Under the pieces are notes generated by a model. The model was not told the origin of the DNA and did not search any database. It saw only the letters and a program-made list of their open reading frames with translations. A stretch of DNA of 64,000 nt. It comes from Lyophyllum atratum (Eukaryota > Basidiomycota > Agaricomycetes > Agaricales > Lyophyllaceae). Within the stretch, counting starts at the first letter, position 1. Each line of letters opens with the position of its first letter. Below, one piece after another: positions 10,546 through 22,084 of this stretch. Both the position numbers and the translations under genes were made by a program. The DNA is taken from contig JACGCN010000002.1 in assembly GCA_014905825.1 (NCBI GenBank), positions 1 to 64,000 on the forward strand. Reading direction: 5' to 3'.

Positions 10546-11245
10546 TTTTCTAGGCTCTCTACATCGCCCGCACACTCTCATCTACTCGTACAATAAGGAC
10601 TCGCGATCTTTGCCGTTGTATCGCACTATGAACCCTTTCCCTTCTTGTCTGCGGCATTTGACGCAACGCAGGGGTTTGACGCGCATCTCGGGAGCAGGAG
10701 TTGGATTGGGGGAAGTGTCCCCACCCCGGGCTTCCTTGTACATCCCGCATGGATCCGGTCCTGGCGTCGTTAACCCGTTGAAGTTACCCCTCGTCGGGGC
10801 TCCATTCATCTCTCGAGTCGTGTACAGAGTACTTGAATCCGCTCCCCACCGCTCTCCGTCAAGCTACCCCCTCCCTTGCCCCATCTACCTTTTCCCAGCT
10901 CTCAACATCGCCCGCCGATTCCCGTCTACTCGTAATCTACTCGTACGCGAGGGACTCAGGGTCTTTGCCGTTCTATTACACTAAGAGCCCTTTCCCTTTT
11001 CTCCTTCACAAGTCTTTGACGCAACGCAGGGATTTGACGCGCGTCTCGGGTCCAAGAGTTGGATTTCGGGAACCGTCCCTACCCCGCGATTCCTCGTACA
11101 TCCCGCCTGAACTCGGTCTTGGCGTCGCGAACCCGTTAAAGTTACCCCTCATCCCGGCTCCATTCATCGCTCGAGTCGTGTTCAGAGTACTTGAATCTGC
11201 TCTCCACCGCTCTCCGTCGACGAACTTACCCCCTTCCTTCCCCTT
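10546..11245. repeat. diverged tandem duplication, unit about 345 bp
   Basis: Copies at about 10,546-10,887 and 10,888-11,245 share long stretches such as TTTGACGCAACGCAGGG, GTTACCCCTC, GGCTCCATTCATC and CAGAGTACTTGAATC. On the minus strand both copies keep an open frame of about 50 codons beginning MNGA..RGNFNG and containing RVK.LRCVK, with many amino-acid differences. This is either a decayed duplicated exon or chance; no family is recognised. Confidence 0.7.
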
Positions 11246-11489
11246 CTGACCCTCTTCTTCTCCATGGGCTCGTCCGTGGCGCCGACGCCTTTTCGAAAGT
11301 ACTCCAGCGGCACGAATAGTGCTTCCGTACTCCTCCGATCGCACGTTGCCACGGGATAACGAGCATCTGTCCCCCACGCGTGACGGGACCCTTTCCCCCA
11401 CGCCCCCGTGTTCGATCGCCACACGTTTTCTTCGTGTCCCTTCCTCTGACATAGACGTCGAGGGGACGATCGATTAGCAGGGGACCTCA

Positions 11490-11686
11490 TTGACTCCTCG
11501 TGGACAAGGCTACGTATTCCTGGGGGGGGCGGACGGATCAGAGGCAGACTTCCGTAAAGTTGAGGTTGGGATCGTATGCATCTTCAGCGTTTGACTCCTC
11601 ATGGACACGGCCACATATTTCTGGGGGGGGAAGCGGATCAGAGGCAGACTTCCGTGAAGTCGAGGTTGGGAACATCGCCAGCGTGG
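11490..11686. repeat. tandem duplication, unit about 101 bp
   Basis: Units 11490-11590 and 11591-11686 share TTGACTCCTC, GGATCAGAGGCAGACTTCCG and TCGAGGTTGGGA-like blocks with a G-run in the middle. Non-coding. It is the third duplication set in about 2 kb. Confidence 0.7.
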
Positions 11687-11689
11687 CGC

Positions 11690-14600
11690 CTGGATGTTAA
11701 TGGTCATTGTTTTGTTCTCGTTCTCGGTGGTCGTTGCGGCACGGCATTTGTACTTTCAGAAAAGATATCCGACGTCCGCCTTTCATTCCTACACCGTGAT
11801 CTTCTGAGATTGAGAGGGCTGTTTCTTTAATGAGTAAAAGAGCTCGTCTCCTCACTCCCGTTCACCCCGTCCCGTCGCATCCGCCATGACCACTTAAACC
11901 ACCGGCGTTTATCGAGGACTCGCATTTAGATCTCATTGTAGATCGTTACCGCCTATGGCTGCGGGATCGTCGGGATCGGCGATGATCGAGGGATCTGACT
12001 TTGTAATGCGCCATCCGTGCTTGTACCTCGGGTTCTGCGTACACGTTGGGTCATACGTTGTGCAGGGAAGAAGAATGTATCCTTCCGGTGTTTATCCCAA
12101 CTGTAATTTATCGCATTCCTCCTCAACTCACGAAGCAACTCATCTCCTTCGCTCAGTCGTCGGGTTTTTCGAGTCTTTGGGCTATGACGCACAGTTGATT
12201 GGCTATTAACATATTGAGCGCGTTGGCCCTGGTTCCTGTTCATCGTCGAAGGGCCCCGGTAAATTATTTGTGATCCTTATCACCAACCTCTTCATAAAGG
12301 AAACGCTACTCGGAACTGGCTAGCTCGAGAAGCCTTCTGACGCGCCGACTCCTCGCTTGTCGGTCATCTCGAGCGCGTAGGATGCGTCAGTCACCGTGTG
12401 GGATACACCCCACTCTACTCCACATCGTTAGATGAACCCGACCCGGCAACTACCCCACGCCGAATCGAATTCGTCGATTTTGATCACCGCCCAGGGCTCC
12501 GCGCGCGACCTCGCCCACACATACTTACTGACATATCGTTAGTCCTCCGCCCCTCCCGTCCCACGCCGCGTGTGTAGGTCCTCGGTGGTTGTAGAGCTGC
12601 TGTGCCTGCCTTCTGCCGTGCAACGTGTTCGCGGCTTGCGCATCACGCGATCCCGCCCTTTCGACTTCCATTTCTCATCAGTTCTCGCGTCCCGGCGACA
12701 GCGTCTCCGTGCCCCCCTTTGTTCATCATGTCCCATCAGTGTCCTCGGTTCAGTGATGGCGCTACATCGAAGGGAGGTCTTTGTGCTCTCTGAAGCCATG
12801 CCATTGGTATCTCGTTTCCCACGAAGGCTCTGCTGAGTCCTGGCGATCCTTCATTGGTGCGAGGGGCGGAAGTCTTTATTGTCTTTTTCGCTCTAATCCA
12901 TACCGGGCTGTCTGCATTGAAGGAGACCCTGCACTTATCTCGGTAATTCTCTTCATCTGAGCTTAGGACCATTGCTCGACAGTCGATTCTCATCCAGTGT
13001 AAGTAGTTAATGTCGCTTGAGCAGAGGGTACATCCGGGTAAACAATAATTTTGCCTCCGTTCTTGTTCTCCGCGATCATGATGCTTCCTCCCCGAGAATG
13101 GTCTGTTCGATCGCGTTTCTTTGTGCCACGCTGTTCCTGCACCCCTTGTCCCATCCCCTGATTGACCTGACGACATTTGGAAAATCCTCAGTAGGTCCAT
13201 TTTGCCTCAAAAGTGGGTGCGACGAACGCTCAACAGCACCGCATGGGCGACTTTGTCATGATATCTTATTCCATCAAAGTTCTCGTCCCAGCGTTGGCCA
13301 AACCAAGTCGTTCAAAGAACTAACATAAGGTTTGGACGCCAACACGTTGGAGAATGCCTCGCGAACACCGAATCTCACGCTAAGCCTCTTTGAAACTACA
13401 CATTGAACGCTGTCTCATTTCAGTCGGAGCGTTGACCCTTCGTGCAGGCTATCCCGACCACTCACACTGTCCGGGGATACATCCGAAAAAGGGCCCGCAC
13501 CTGTGTCTGGGGTCCTTGCCTCATGGCGGCCATCAGCGACCCAAATTGGGTTTGGGAAGGCGCTCCAGTCAGCGTTGATGGCCACCCACGCCCGCCGCGT
13601 GTTCACATCGTTTCTGCGCAGAACGTCTGCACCGCGTTTGGCGGTTCTATGGCGGTTCTCGTCGTTTCCTGGTTTTGGGACCCACATTTCCTCACTAATC
13701 GGTCGCTCGTCATTCAACCACTTTGGTTTAGGTTTGCCGCAGTCAAGCTCAAGCTTTGCCTCCAAAACGCCGACAAGAGGCCAACTGTAGTCCCAGGCTT
13801 CTTCAGACATCTGCACCCGCTCAGAAACGTGATGCGTACGTCCTGGTTGGTCATACTATCCGATTCGCATCTATTGACATCTGCTCGTTGGTGTCTTCCA
13901 AGGGCTTCGGATGCTCGCGATAACGAACCCGTCATCAACCGGATCTCGCGCGACAGCCAGAATAGAAACGTACAGTCCACGTCTGGCCCGTATCGATCGA
14001 CTTCTCCACACAGATCAATCCCTCCAACCCTTCTACGTCCCAGACACCTCATGTCCGCCCCGCTTACTTCACTTGGTGGCGCCAACCCGTGTCAATGCCG
14101 CTGGGAATGACCCTTGACCAGCTTCTTGTTTGGCGGCGCTCTCTGATCTCCAGGGTACCCCACGCGATCATCGGACCTCCTTGTCCGCCGCCGCGTACTC
14201 TGACATAGCCCGGACTAAAATATCTTAAATCAGCTAATCGCAGTATGCTCACCGAGTCTAGAAATCCCGCCCGCCCGATTTTTGTCACATCATTATCCCG
14301 CCCATAACCCCCAGTTTCGCTTGAGCACTTGACATGTCCTGTCACCCAGACGCTAAAGCCCTTTTCAGTACCGACCCACCGCGATGCCTTGGTAATACGG
14401 ACTTAGCGCCTCATGGATGCAACAGCATGCCGTCATAGGATTGACAGGCACTTGTCATCAGTTTAGGACGTTTTCGCGGGCTCCCTGCGCCCACCTCGAC
14501 GTCAGGCGCCGTCATCAATTTGCCCTTTCTCGTGTGTGCCTCGAGGTGTCAGCAAGGCGCAATCGCAATGCCGTCCTTCTACGATGGGTCCATCAAGCCT

Positions 14601-15682
14601 CCGTTTCATCGATCGATATCGATGGCGCACATAAAGGAAGGAGATGTGTTGCTTCCCTGACTATTAAAACTGCCGCCAGGCACATGTATTCATTTCACGT
14701 TCCGTTCTCTCAGCCTCGTGAAGAATAGTCAGGGTACCCAGAACTACACAGCGACTCCAACAGCACCACCTTGTTATGGAACCTGTTCCCGTGGTCGGCT
14801 GCCACATCTCGAGAAGCTGTCACGCAGCTGTATACCTGTGATGGCGCGCAGCGGCTGCCACGGTCAAACAACAAAGAAACACTATGTTTCCTTCTGATAC
14901 TTCGTTCTGTGGCTCGTTTTAGCCGCTCATTCACCATACTCCGCGCTTCTCCCGACCCGATACGGTGCTCGGCCGTTTCCGTCTCAGCCTCGCGCACAGC
15001 GAGCCACATGGTCCCGGAGTCTAACCCTGCAGTCCTTCCGTTGCGTTCCCTTTGGCTGCGCTCGAAGGAGGCGGACCCCGTACAATGGACCGAGAAATCT
15101 GCCGAACATCCTCCCGCGCCTCGCTTTTGCACTTGTGCTCTCGCAGTCTTTGCAGCGAAGATCTCTATCATCTCCTGTCTCGTCTGACCTTTTTTAGCAA
15201 TATTCATAATTCAGTATATTTCCGTTACCTTCCCTCTTGTCGTTCCAGCGTTCACGCGCACCCTCACGTTAACGATTTAATTTTATACAAACTACTTGGT
15301 CTCATGGTGCGAGATGTCTTTGACATTGATCATCAGTCGCAAGCGGAATCTCACTTCGACATTTGCGCAGCGCTGTTCGTCCATTTTATTCAGCCCATCT
15401 CAACAGAGAAAAGCTGCCAACATCGACGTCAACCCATATGAATATCAACGTCACACATAATATCGTACGACGGCCAGCGCGGATCTCTCCAACATCGGTG
15501 ACACCGTAGCAGCGTCGCGTCCACCCCGCGCTGAGCGAACACCCCCTACCCACTCCAGCACCGGGCAGTTGATTTCCGACCGCCTAAAAACCCCGCGCCG
15601 CACATGGACTGCGCCCAGAAGCGTCGATAAACACAATCTTAATGGTTCACATGACCCCATATCCGCAGCGGGATCGCCCAGA
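11690..15682. other. gene-poor region, no supported gene
   Basis: Several moderately long frames exist (for example minus 13816-13415 with WDYSWPLVGVLEAKL, plus 13442-14110, minus 13200-12736), but none shows a recognisable domain or a consistent set of exons, and the two longest lie antisense to each other. I see no RNA gene here. It may contain eroded genes. Confidence 0.35.
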
Positions 15683-16097
15683 CACTGCGGGCATGGGCTT
15701 ATATAGTCTCCGATTTTAGTTAGAATATATTTTGATGATATTTAAAATAAGTTCACCCATTAATCTGCAGGGAAAATCGGGAATATATTTGCGATATCTC
15801 CAGACACATGTCCAAGGTAAAATCGACGATTAAATTCCTAATTTCATTCCAATGAAACGACAGATGATAAACTGAACATATTGTGATCGAAGATCGAAGA
15901 AACTATTTCTAATATCAGCGATCTTGAAGCATCGGATGTATGGTGATCTTATTCAAAATACAATCCAACGTGTCGGGTCCCTGGTTGGGTCTGGACAGTC
16001 GAGCGTGTGGCCGGGGTCCCTGGCACTCCTTGTGACTTGTGACTCCTGCATATTCACCTGCTCCCTCGACGGCTCGTCGACATGAGTTTGTCCGACA
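15683..16097 (+). repeat. left terminal inverted repeat
   Basis: Starts CACTGCGGGCATGGGC, continues into a very AT-rich part (TTAGAATATATTTTGATG) and ends near CATGAGTTTGTCCGACA. It is the reverse complement of 21670-22084. AGA lies directly outside (15680-15682). Confidence 0.9.
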
Positions 16098-16104
16098 TAG
16101 CCGT

Positions 16105-17070
16105 CGGACGCCAGACACAGAGGCTATCACGAAGGAACAAACGTTGCTGTGTATGGGGAATCTAACGGTAGACGGTATGTTCAAGCTCGTCCCCTCTGCA
16201 TAGTGCCGGTTTCTGACCCCCGGTTCCCTGGTAGAAAAAGGCGTAATCGCTCTGCTCGCCCATCCAGACCTACTACCTGGCCTCTCGACATGCCTTTGCC
16301 ACGAGTCGCATACTCCGGCCGTCAAAGCGCAGGCCCTGCAGTGTCTGCGAAATCTGGCCAAGTCGGGTATGTGCTTTCCGTTCCCCATGCCACATGCTTG
16401 CTTGCTTCGTTGTCGAAACTGATGTTGGTATTGGGCGCAGATGCGAGCCATGCAGCCATCCGCAACAGGCCGGAGATCATGTCGAGTGTGTGTGAGGTGT
16501 TGGCTGTGAGAGCATCATCGAACCAGCAGAAGTATGCGTTGCATTTTTTGCATAGGTTTACCTCGTCAGGTATGCTTAGTCTCCACCTCTTGCGCCTTAT
16601 GACATTGATTTTGTTACAGAGATCGGAAGGGCGTGGCTACAGGGCAAGAAACAGGTTTATGGGAACTTACAGTGGGTTGTGGATAATGGGCCGTCGGAGG
16701 AGCAGACGAGAGCTGCGGATTGTTTGAATCTGGTGCAGGATATTCATGAGATTGGCTATAGGGAAGGGCAGAACAAGTATTTCGGCACAACCTAACACGA
16801 TCTCGGCTCTGCGGACGTTGTTGACATCTCTTGGATCGATGTCGGTGCAGGAAAATGCTACGAAGTGTCTGTATAGTTTGTCGACGGATGGTGAGCCACG
16901 TCTAACCACTCCATATCTACGACAGTCTAAGGATAAATGGTAGATGGAAGCCATCCCTGCAGAATCTGAAGGGATGATAGCCTTCCTTGGACGGCTTCTG
17001 TCCCGCACCACGTCCTCAACCGTCGTCAAGAACATTCTTGGGTGCCTCACCAACCTCTCTCACAAAGGTT
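16105..17070 (+). pseudogene. fragment of an armadillo (ARM)-repeat protein gene
   Basis: Translated blocks separated by short GT-AG introns show ARM-type helices: EQTLLCMGNLTVDG; then EKGVIALLAHPDLLPGL and AVKAQALQCLRNLAKS; then NQQKYALHFLHRFTSS; AWLQGKKQVYGNLQWVVDNG; SALRTLLTSLGSMSVQENA with TKCLYSLST; and VKNILGCLTNLSHKG. The blocks start right at the inner edge of the left inverted repeat without a start codon. The frame changes near 16,760-16,790 (after HEIGYREGQNKYF a TAA follows), and the gene stops in mid-repeat near 17,070. ARM proteins bind partner proteins; this piece cannot make a full one. The abrupt beginning at the repeat border suggests capture by the element. Confidence 0.65.
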
Positions 17071-17613
17071 CGCTCTACCCCCGCCAGTTACACGACCGTC
17101 ACTGATCTGGGTATCCAGAACCAGGACGATCTGCCATACTATCAGCGTCTGAGACCACGGATGCGTTGATACGGACCTTGCGGCTCCCTGGATTAATTTT
17201 CTACTGGGGCCATCGTTGACCATGCCGACTCACACATTGCTATCTCTATCCCATATCTCAAAACCCAAAATAAAACTCCCGTCCCTAACCATGTTTTAAT
17301 CTGGGATGTGGTGGTTTTGATAATATCCAAGATTCGGAATTCTCGGCCGCAACCCGACTAGTAGCTTGACGCAAACACGAAGAAAACTGACGCAAATACG
17401 CATGTATGCCGATATCAGCTACATCGAATTGACATAGACGTGCACGCGTTCCGCGCATTGACCGCGTAGGTCCTCGGATGGGTTGCAACATCCGTAACAG
17501 TACTATGCTCAGCGTTGGCGCAGGGCTCAAGCCTCACCGACAGCAGCCGAGCAAGCAAGCAATATACAAATTACGGCTCAACCAACACACAATGGTTGGG
17601 GGTAACAAGCAAT

Positions 17614-17940
17614 CTATCCATCACGCCCAAGTCCCACCACCCTAGTCCCACAAATCATATAAAAACAACGATCGCCCCCCTCCCCGCCCGTCACCGTCAC
17701 CGCCCCCGCTCTAGTCTTCCCCTTGTCTTTCCCACTGCTGCTTATGGGTTCCGGCACCCACGAGCCGTCCAGCTTCACACTCGCGTGGGTCCGCCCACAG
17801 CCCGGGACGGGGCACTTCCACTCGTGTGTTGCTTCGATGCGCGGTTTGAGAGGGCGTTTGCGTTTGCCGAGGGTGGTGGGGGAGTGTGTGTGGGTTGTGG
17901 AGACGGATGTGGATGTGGATGTGGTTGCCTTCTTGCTCAC
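17614..17940 (-). pseudogene. gene fragment with a cysteine-histidine motif
   Basis: An open frame of 108 codons starts MSKKATTSTSTS and carries a basic stretch LGKRKRPLKPR and WKCPVPGCGRTHASVKLDG. C-x4-C followed by H looks like part of a zinc-finger domain, but the second half of a standard C2H2 finger is missing. It may be a short true ORF or a captured exon. It lies between the ARM fragment and the H2B fragment, head to head with the latter. Confidence 0.35.
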
Positions 17941-17945
17941 TGCTC

Positions 17946-18100
17946 ACGTATCTCCTGCCGCTTAGAACTCGCCTCTTGAGTCTTACTCGATAAAGTCGAC
18001 CATCTCATCACGAGAAATCCAAACATCAATGCGGCTTATCCTCCCCGGTGAACTTGCCAAGCACGCTATCTCTGAAGGCACAAAGTCAGTCGTCACAAGG
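17946..18100 (+). pseudogene. C-terminal fragment of histone H2B
   Basis: The translation contains [19 protein letters not shown] then [17 protein letters not shown], matching the highly conserved end of H2B ([31 protein letters not shown]). Just upstream ELAS fits the KLAS of the preceding helix, but there is a frame break between them near 17,975-17,990 and no N-terminal part. The usual terminal TKYTSS is replaced. This is a relic inside the inverted-repeat element, not a working histone gene. Confidence 0.8.
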
Positions 18101-18423
18101 AGCGAAGTAAATGACATTACTGTCACTGGCGAGTCATGCGATTCCTTGTCCTTTCGCTCAGCTGATGCATCGCCATAGATGTTCGCTTCTCGAAAGCGGG
18201 GATGTTTTTACTCTCACTCTTCACAGTAGGTCATATACATAATTCCTCTCATTTGTCGACGACGACACCTTTTTGCCGCGAGACCCGTCATCATATCTTG
18301 GGTGACGAGTCGACGCGATCTCGAAAGTGCGTGTCCAAATCATTCTGCCATCTTCCATTCCTGATGCATGATGGACCACCTTACACTAGACTCACAGATA
18401 CCCACATTTGACCGACTCGAACT

Positions 18424-18700
18424 ATGCGCGTAGCCGGGCTCCTCGTCGCGCCAGCAGAGGCCCGACGATGGCACTCTCAACAACGACCCGGCATCAGGCT
18501 TGCCAATGACGACAAAGCCATGACGTTCGTCGCGCGGTTTTCCAAGGAAAACGACACAAATCTCCTCGTCGTCACCCATCCTACTCAGAAGGAGGAAGAC
18601 GCAAAATATCATCCCCAGAGGAAGGGCCAACTTCAATCGCCAGGCGTTTCGCGAAATCGACCGCGATGCTCTGCGACTCGAGCAATTTGAATAGGGTGAA
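18424..18700 (+). pseudogene. unassigned coding-like fragment
   Basis: One frame gives ARFSKENDTNLLVVTHPT and another, overlapping it, gives RGRANFNRQAFREIDRDALR followed by a stop and then THKLLEEHGM. Switching of coding-like character between frames suggests a decayed exon. No family recognised. It is within the inverted-repeat element. Confidence 0.25.
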
Positions 18701-19206
18701 CGGGAAGATATCACCCATAAGTTGCTTGAGGAGCATGGTATGGGGTGACCCGCCTCGAGCTAGACATGCTCTGACATACTTATCCTTAGATCTGGAGGCC
18801 GAATTCGCTACGGTCTACGTTAGAGACTCTGATTGGTACAGAATGATATGATCTATCATCACCGGAACGCACAGGTGGGATGAGGATATCTTGTAATTTT
18901 TAGAGACATAGAATATAGAATATCTGAATATGTACCTATCAGAAGGGTTCCGAGGTAGCCGAGTGCAAATCAAGACGTGCCTAACCCTTGCAAAGACCAC
19001 AGGATCAACAACAGATGCTGAGAGACCAGCTGCACTCACGGGAATACTTACACTGGAAACGTAGTCTCATCCATAATCACTCGAACATATGAACATGTCG
19101 CAGAAGGATATCTTTTAGTTTGTACAGATACAGTATGCACTCATATCAAATCGAATTGACCCGAAAGCATCTACTTACAAGAAATGCACGAATGCTTCGA
19201 AAACCT

Positions 19207-21040
19207 ATGTCGTCAAACCCATTCTCGGCCACCCATCCGCCCGTCCACCCTTCCCAACGCAGCGACCCGCACAAATCCCCACACGCTGCACACAACCCCT
19301 TTGCCCGCACCTCAGTTGATGTCCGACCGCCCCTCCCTCCACGCAAAACGGCACCCCTGATCCCGCTTATTCCACGTCCAAAACACGGCTCCATCCTCCT
19401 CTCCCCTCCTTCACGCAAGTCCGGCTCCCCAACCTGGCCCTTTCTCACCTCCATCGCGCCCGCTCGCACCCGAACTCCACCAACAATACCACCCCATCCT
19501 CCCGTTCCACGTCGACGCTGATGAAGCAGTCCCTGCAGGCGAGCAAGGCCGCGCAGACCATGAAGCGCGCTGAGGCACAGCTCGAGCAGGAGAGGGTGCT
19601 GCAGGTGTTGAAGAGCAGCGCGGTGGTGTCGGGTGGGTACAGCCTTGCGGGTGCGCGCGTGTCCCGCTCACCCGTTGTCATAGGCACGCAGGTTCGCACC
19701 TGGTATAACCGGAGCGTCAGCCCTGAGAAGGTGGTGGTGAATGCACAGGGACCGCTGTGGGCGACATTTCATCAGAGGGGTCGGTGTCTAGGTCGACTTC
19801 GGACTCGAGTGAGGGGGGAGGGGGAGGGAGAGGAGGGCGCCGCCGTTGCCCAGGAAACGGAATACCCATACCCGCAGCAGCCGTCGCCGTCCGTGTCCAT
19901 CTCCTCTTTGGAGCATGTCGCACTTGCACAGGCTTCGGGAGAGGCAACGTCACCATCCCCAGTTCTATCCACCACGAATCCGTTCCCCAGGCCCGCAGAC
20001 AACAACCCGTTCCACCGCCCTCTTCCCGACCCGCACCCCACCAAGCCCTACACGCCCTCCCCGCACACCTCTCCCGCCCATCCAACAACCGACCTCCCCT
20101 CCACCCGGCCCCCGACCCACCCCGACCGCAAACCGCCATTCACATCCTCGCCCTTCCACAACCCCCCGCCTTTCACCTCCCCCACCCGGAATGCCCACCC
20201 AACCCCGATGACGAACTCCATGACAATGACGACGCCCGAAAGCTCCCCCACCACCCGCGTCTTCCGCTCCAAATCGCTGCACCACCCCTCCCCGCCCCTC
20301 CCTCCCCTCCCCGGGCCCCCACCGCGCCGCAAGAGGCCCGAGAGCGTGCAGGTCCTCGGGTCCCCTGCGAGCTCGGTGTTTGGCGGCGGCACCGAGGTTG
20401 TCCCGTACTACGGGGAGAGGGAGAAGGGCGTGGGGATGGGGATGGGGAGACCCAGCGCAGGATCGGTACACTCTCGAGGCATACCTCTTTCTCAACGCCT
20501 TCGCACGCGGAGACACATAGGAGGCAGTCGTCCCTCTCAGCTGCGTCGATGGCTATGTATAGCACCTCGCGCTCGGACGGTGCGGGGGGTGGTTTGGCGG
20601 GGACGAGGGCGGGAGTGAAGAGCCCGCTTAGTAGACTCGCGAGGTCGTGGCAGCCCCGCCTGGAGAAGGCAAGGTATAAGGCGGAGGCGGGGTTGAGCCG
20701 GCAGGGGTATGTGCGGGATGTGAGGAGTCGGAGTCAGGGGCGGGAGGGGGAGGGGGAGGAGAAGGAGGAGCTGATTGGGGGTGGGGCGGAGGGATGGGGC
20801 GGACAGCAGGTGAGGGGGGCGAAGGGGAGGGAATATGGGTATGGAGGTGGGGAGGAGTATGAGCCGCCGAGTGTGGATGGGCTGAGCTTGGATGGGAGTG
20901 CTGTTTTGGTGAGCGATGATGATGATGAGGAGGAGGAGGAAGATGAGGAGGGAAGACCGAGGAGAGGGGCGAGGGAGGGGTTGGAGATGGATGGGCTGAA
21001 GTGGCCGGTTGTGGAGGGGGAAGGGTGGAGGCCGTTGTAG
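19207..21040 (+). CDS. proline-rich, largely disordered protein gene inside the inverted-repeat element
   Basis: The start ATG at 19207 gives MSSNPFSATHPP, a Pro-rich linker with PPLPPRKTAPLIPLIP, then a frame change between about 19,420 and 19,520 (a short intron or an indel; I cannot place it) into the segment MKQSLQASKAAQTMKRAEAQ and VLQVLKSS. I recall this linear segment from unnamed basidiomycete proteins. The rest is low complexity: Pro/Ser/Thr-rich, then a 62-bp GT-AG intron (20466-20527, phase 0) leads to SSLSAASMAMYSTSRS, SPLSRLARSWQPRLEKARYK and an acidic tail DDDDEEEEEDEE ending at 21040. It may be a captured host gene that remains largely open. Function unknown. Confidence 0.5.
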
Positions 21041-21669
21041 GTCGTTTTCTGATGCGTGATATCGAAGGTGTTGACGCTTGGTCGCGTTTTATGACAACAT
21101 CCGATGTACCTTGCACAAACGCCAACACCCAGTCAATGTCCTTCCCGTTCTCTGCACGGAGAGCATTCCAGACGCGGTATTGACATGCCATGTTACGAGG
21201 CTGCAGTCCTCTCACTTTAAAGTCGAATATTGACGCGAGATAGCTGGGGTCTGCTGCCCAAAACACTGACGAGTTGCAGGAACATGAGAATAAGTTGTTG
21301 CGTACACAGGAATTCAGGATCTGGAGGAGTATACGCACGAAAGCGCACGAAAGATGACAGTAGCGTCCCGGACTTCGACTCCCGCTAACCTCCCTCCGAC
21401 CTGTTTTGAAAGCCGCCTCCGCAGCCCGCTCCCTCCAGTATGTTTAACTCGGCATTGACAGTGTATAGCCTTGATGGATGGCTTGAAAACTTGAGAAGAA
21501 CCTGAGAAGAACCCATTCGGTCGTCATAACTCAAGTTCGAGAAGGCGGGGATAAGCAACCTACCGTTCCAAAGCCCGCCACGCTCTTGTATGCGTGCACT
21601 GCCAGGTGATACTGCCACCTTAGTCTGCCAGATTAGGCCGAGGATACTGTGCTCACGGCCCCCTGCTAT
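21041..21669. other. inner right flank of the inverted-repeat element
   Basis: No gene supported; only short frames. It lies between the proline-rich gene and the right inverted repeat. Confidence 0.4.
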
Positions 21670-22084
21670 TGTCAGACAAACTCATGTCGACGAGCCGTCG
21701 AGGGAGCAGGTGAATATGCAGGAGTCACAAGTCACAAGGAGTGCCAGGGACCCCGGCCACACGCTCGACTGTCCAGACCCAACCAGGGACCCGACACGTT
21801 GGATTGTATTTTGAATAAGATCACCATACATCCGATGCTTCAAGATCGCTGATATTAGAAATAGTTTCTTCGATCTTCGATCACAATATGTTCAGTTTAT
21901 CATCTGTCGTTTCATTGGAATGAAATTAGGAATTTAATCGTCGATTTTACCTTGGACATGTGTCTGGAGATATCGCAAATATATTCCCGATTTTCCCTGC
22001 AGATTAATGGGTGAACTTATTTTAAATATCATCAAAATATATTCTAACTAAAATCGGAGACTATATAAGCCCATGCCCGCAGTG
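21670..22084 (-). repeat. right terminal inverted repeat
   Basis: Reverse complement of 15683-16097, ending GCCCATGCCCGCAGTG, with AGA directly outside (22085-22087). Confidence 0.9.

Larger units (their letters stand above)
15683..22084. mobile_element. 6.4-kb inverted-repeat element carrying gene fragments (candidate non-autonomous CACTA-like transposon)
   Basis: Two 415-bp inverted repeats (15683-16097 and 21670-22084) bound the unit. Comparing them base by base I see no difference until the inner few bases, where one C/T change precedes the loss of similarity. The outer ends read CACTGCGGGCATGGGC...GCCCGCAGTG and both flanks show AGA, a possible 3-bp target duplication. CACTA (EnSpm) transposons have CACTA/CACTG ends and 2-3 bp duplications (known); the assignment is inference. 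No transposase is seen inside. The cargo comprises part of an ARM-repeat gene, a zinc-finger-like fragment, a histone H2B tail fragment, an unassigned fragment and a largely open proline-rich protein gene, the pattern of a gene-capturing (Pack-type) element. Alternatives: two unrelated copies of a 415-bp repeat that happen to face each other, or a segment trapped by inverted duplication. Confidence 0.6.

Noticed and set aside
13442..14110. 222-codon plus-strand ORF with an overlapping antisense ORF of 133 codons
   Set aside because: No domain, no start context, no exon structure; each could be the shadow of the other, and neither is supported.
19757..20516. Several long Arg/Pro/Gly-rich ORFs on both strands
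   Set aside because: GC-rich, low-complexity shadows of the proline-rich gene; only the frame that links through the 62-bp intron has a recognisable segment.
15683..22084. The two 415-bp repeats as LTRs of one retrotransposon
   Set aside because: They are in inverted, not direct, orientation and there is no reverse transcriptase between them.
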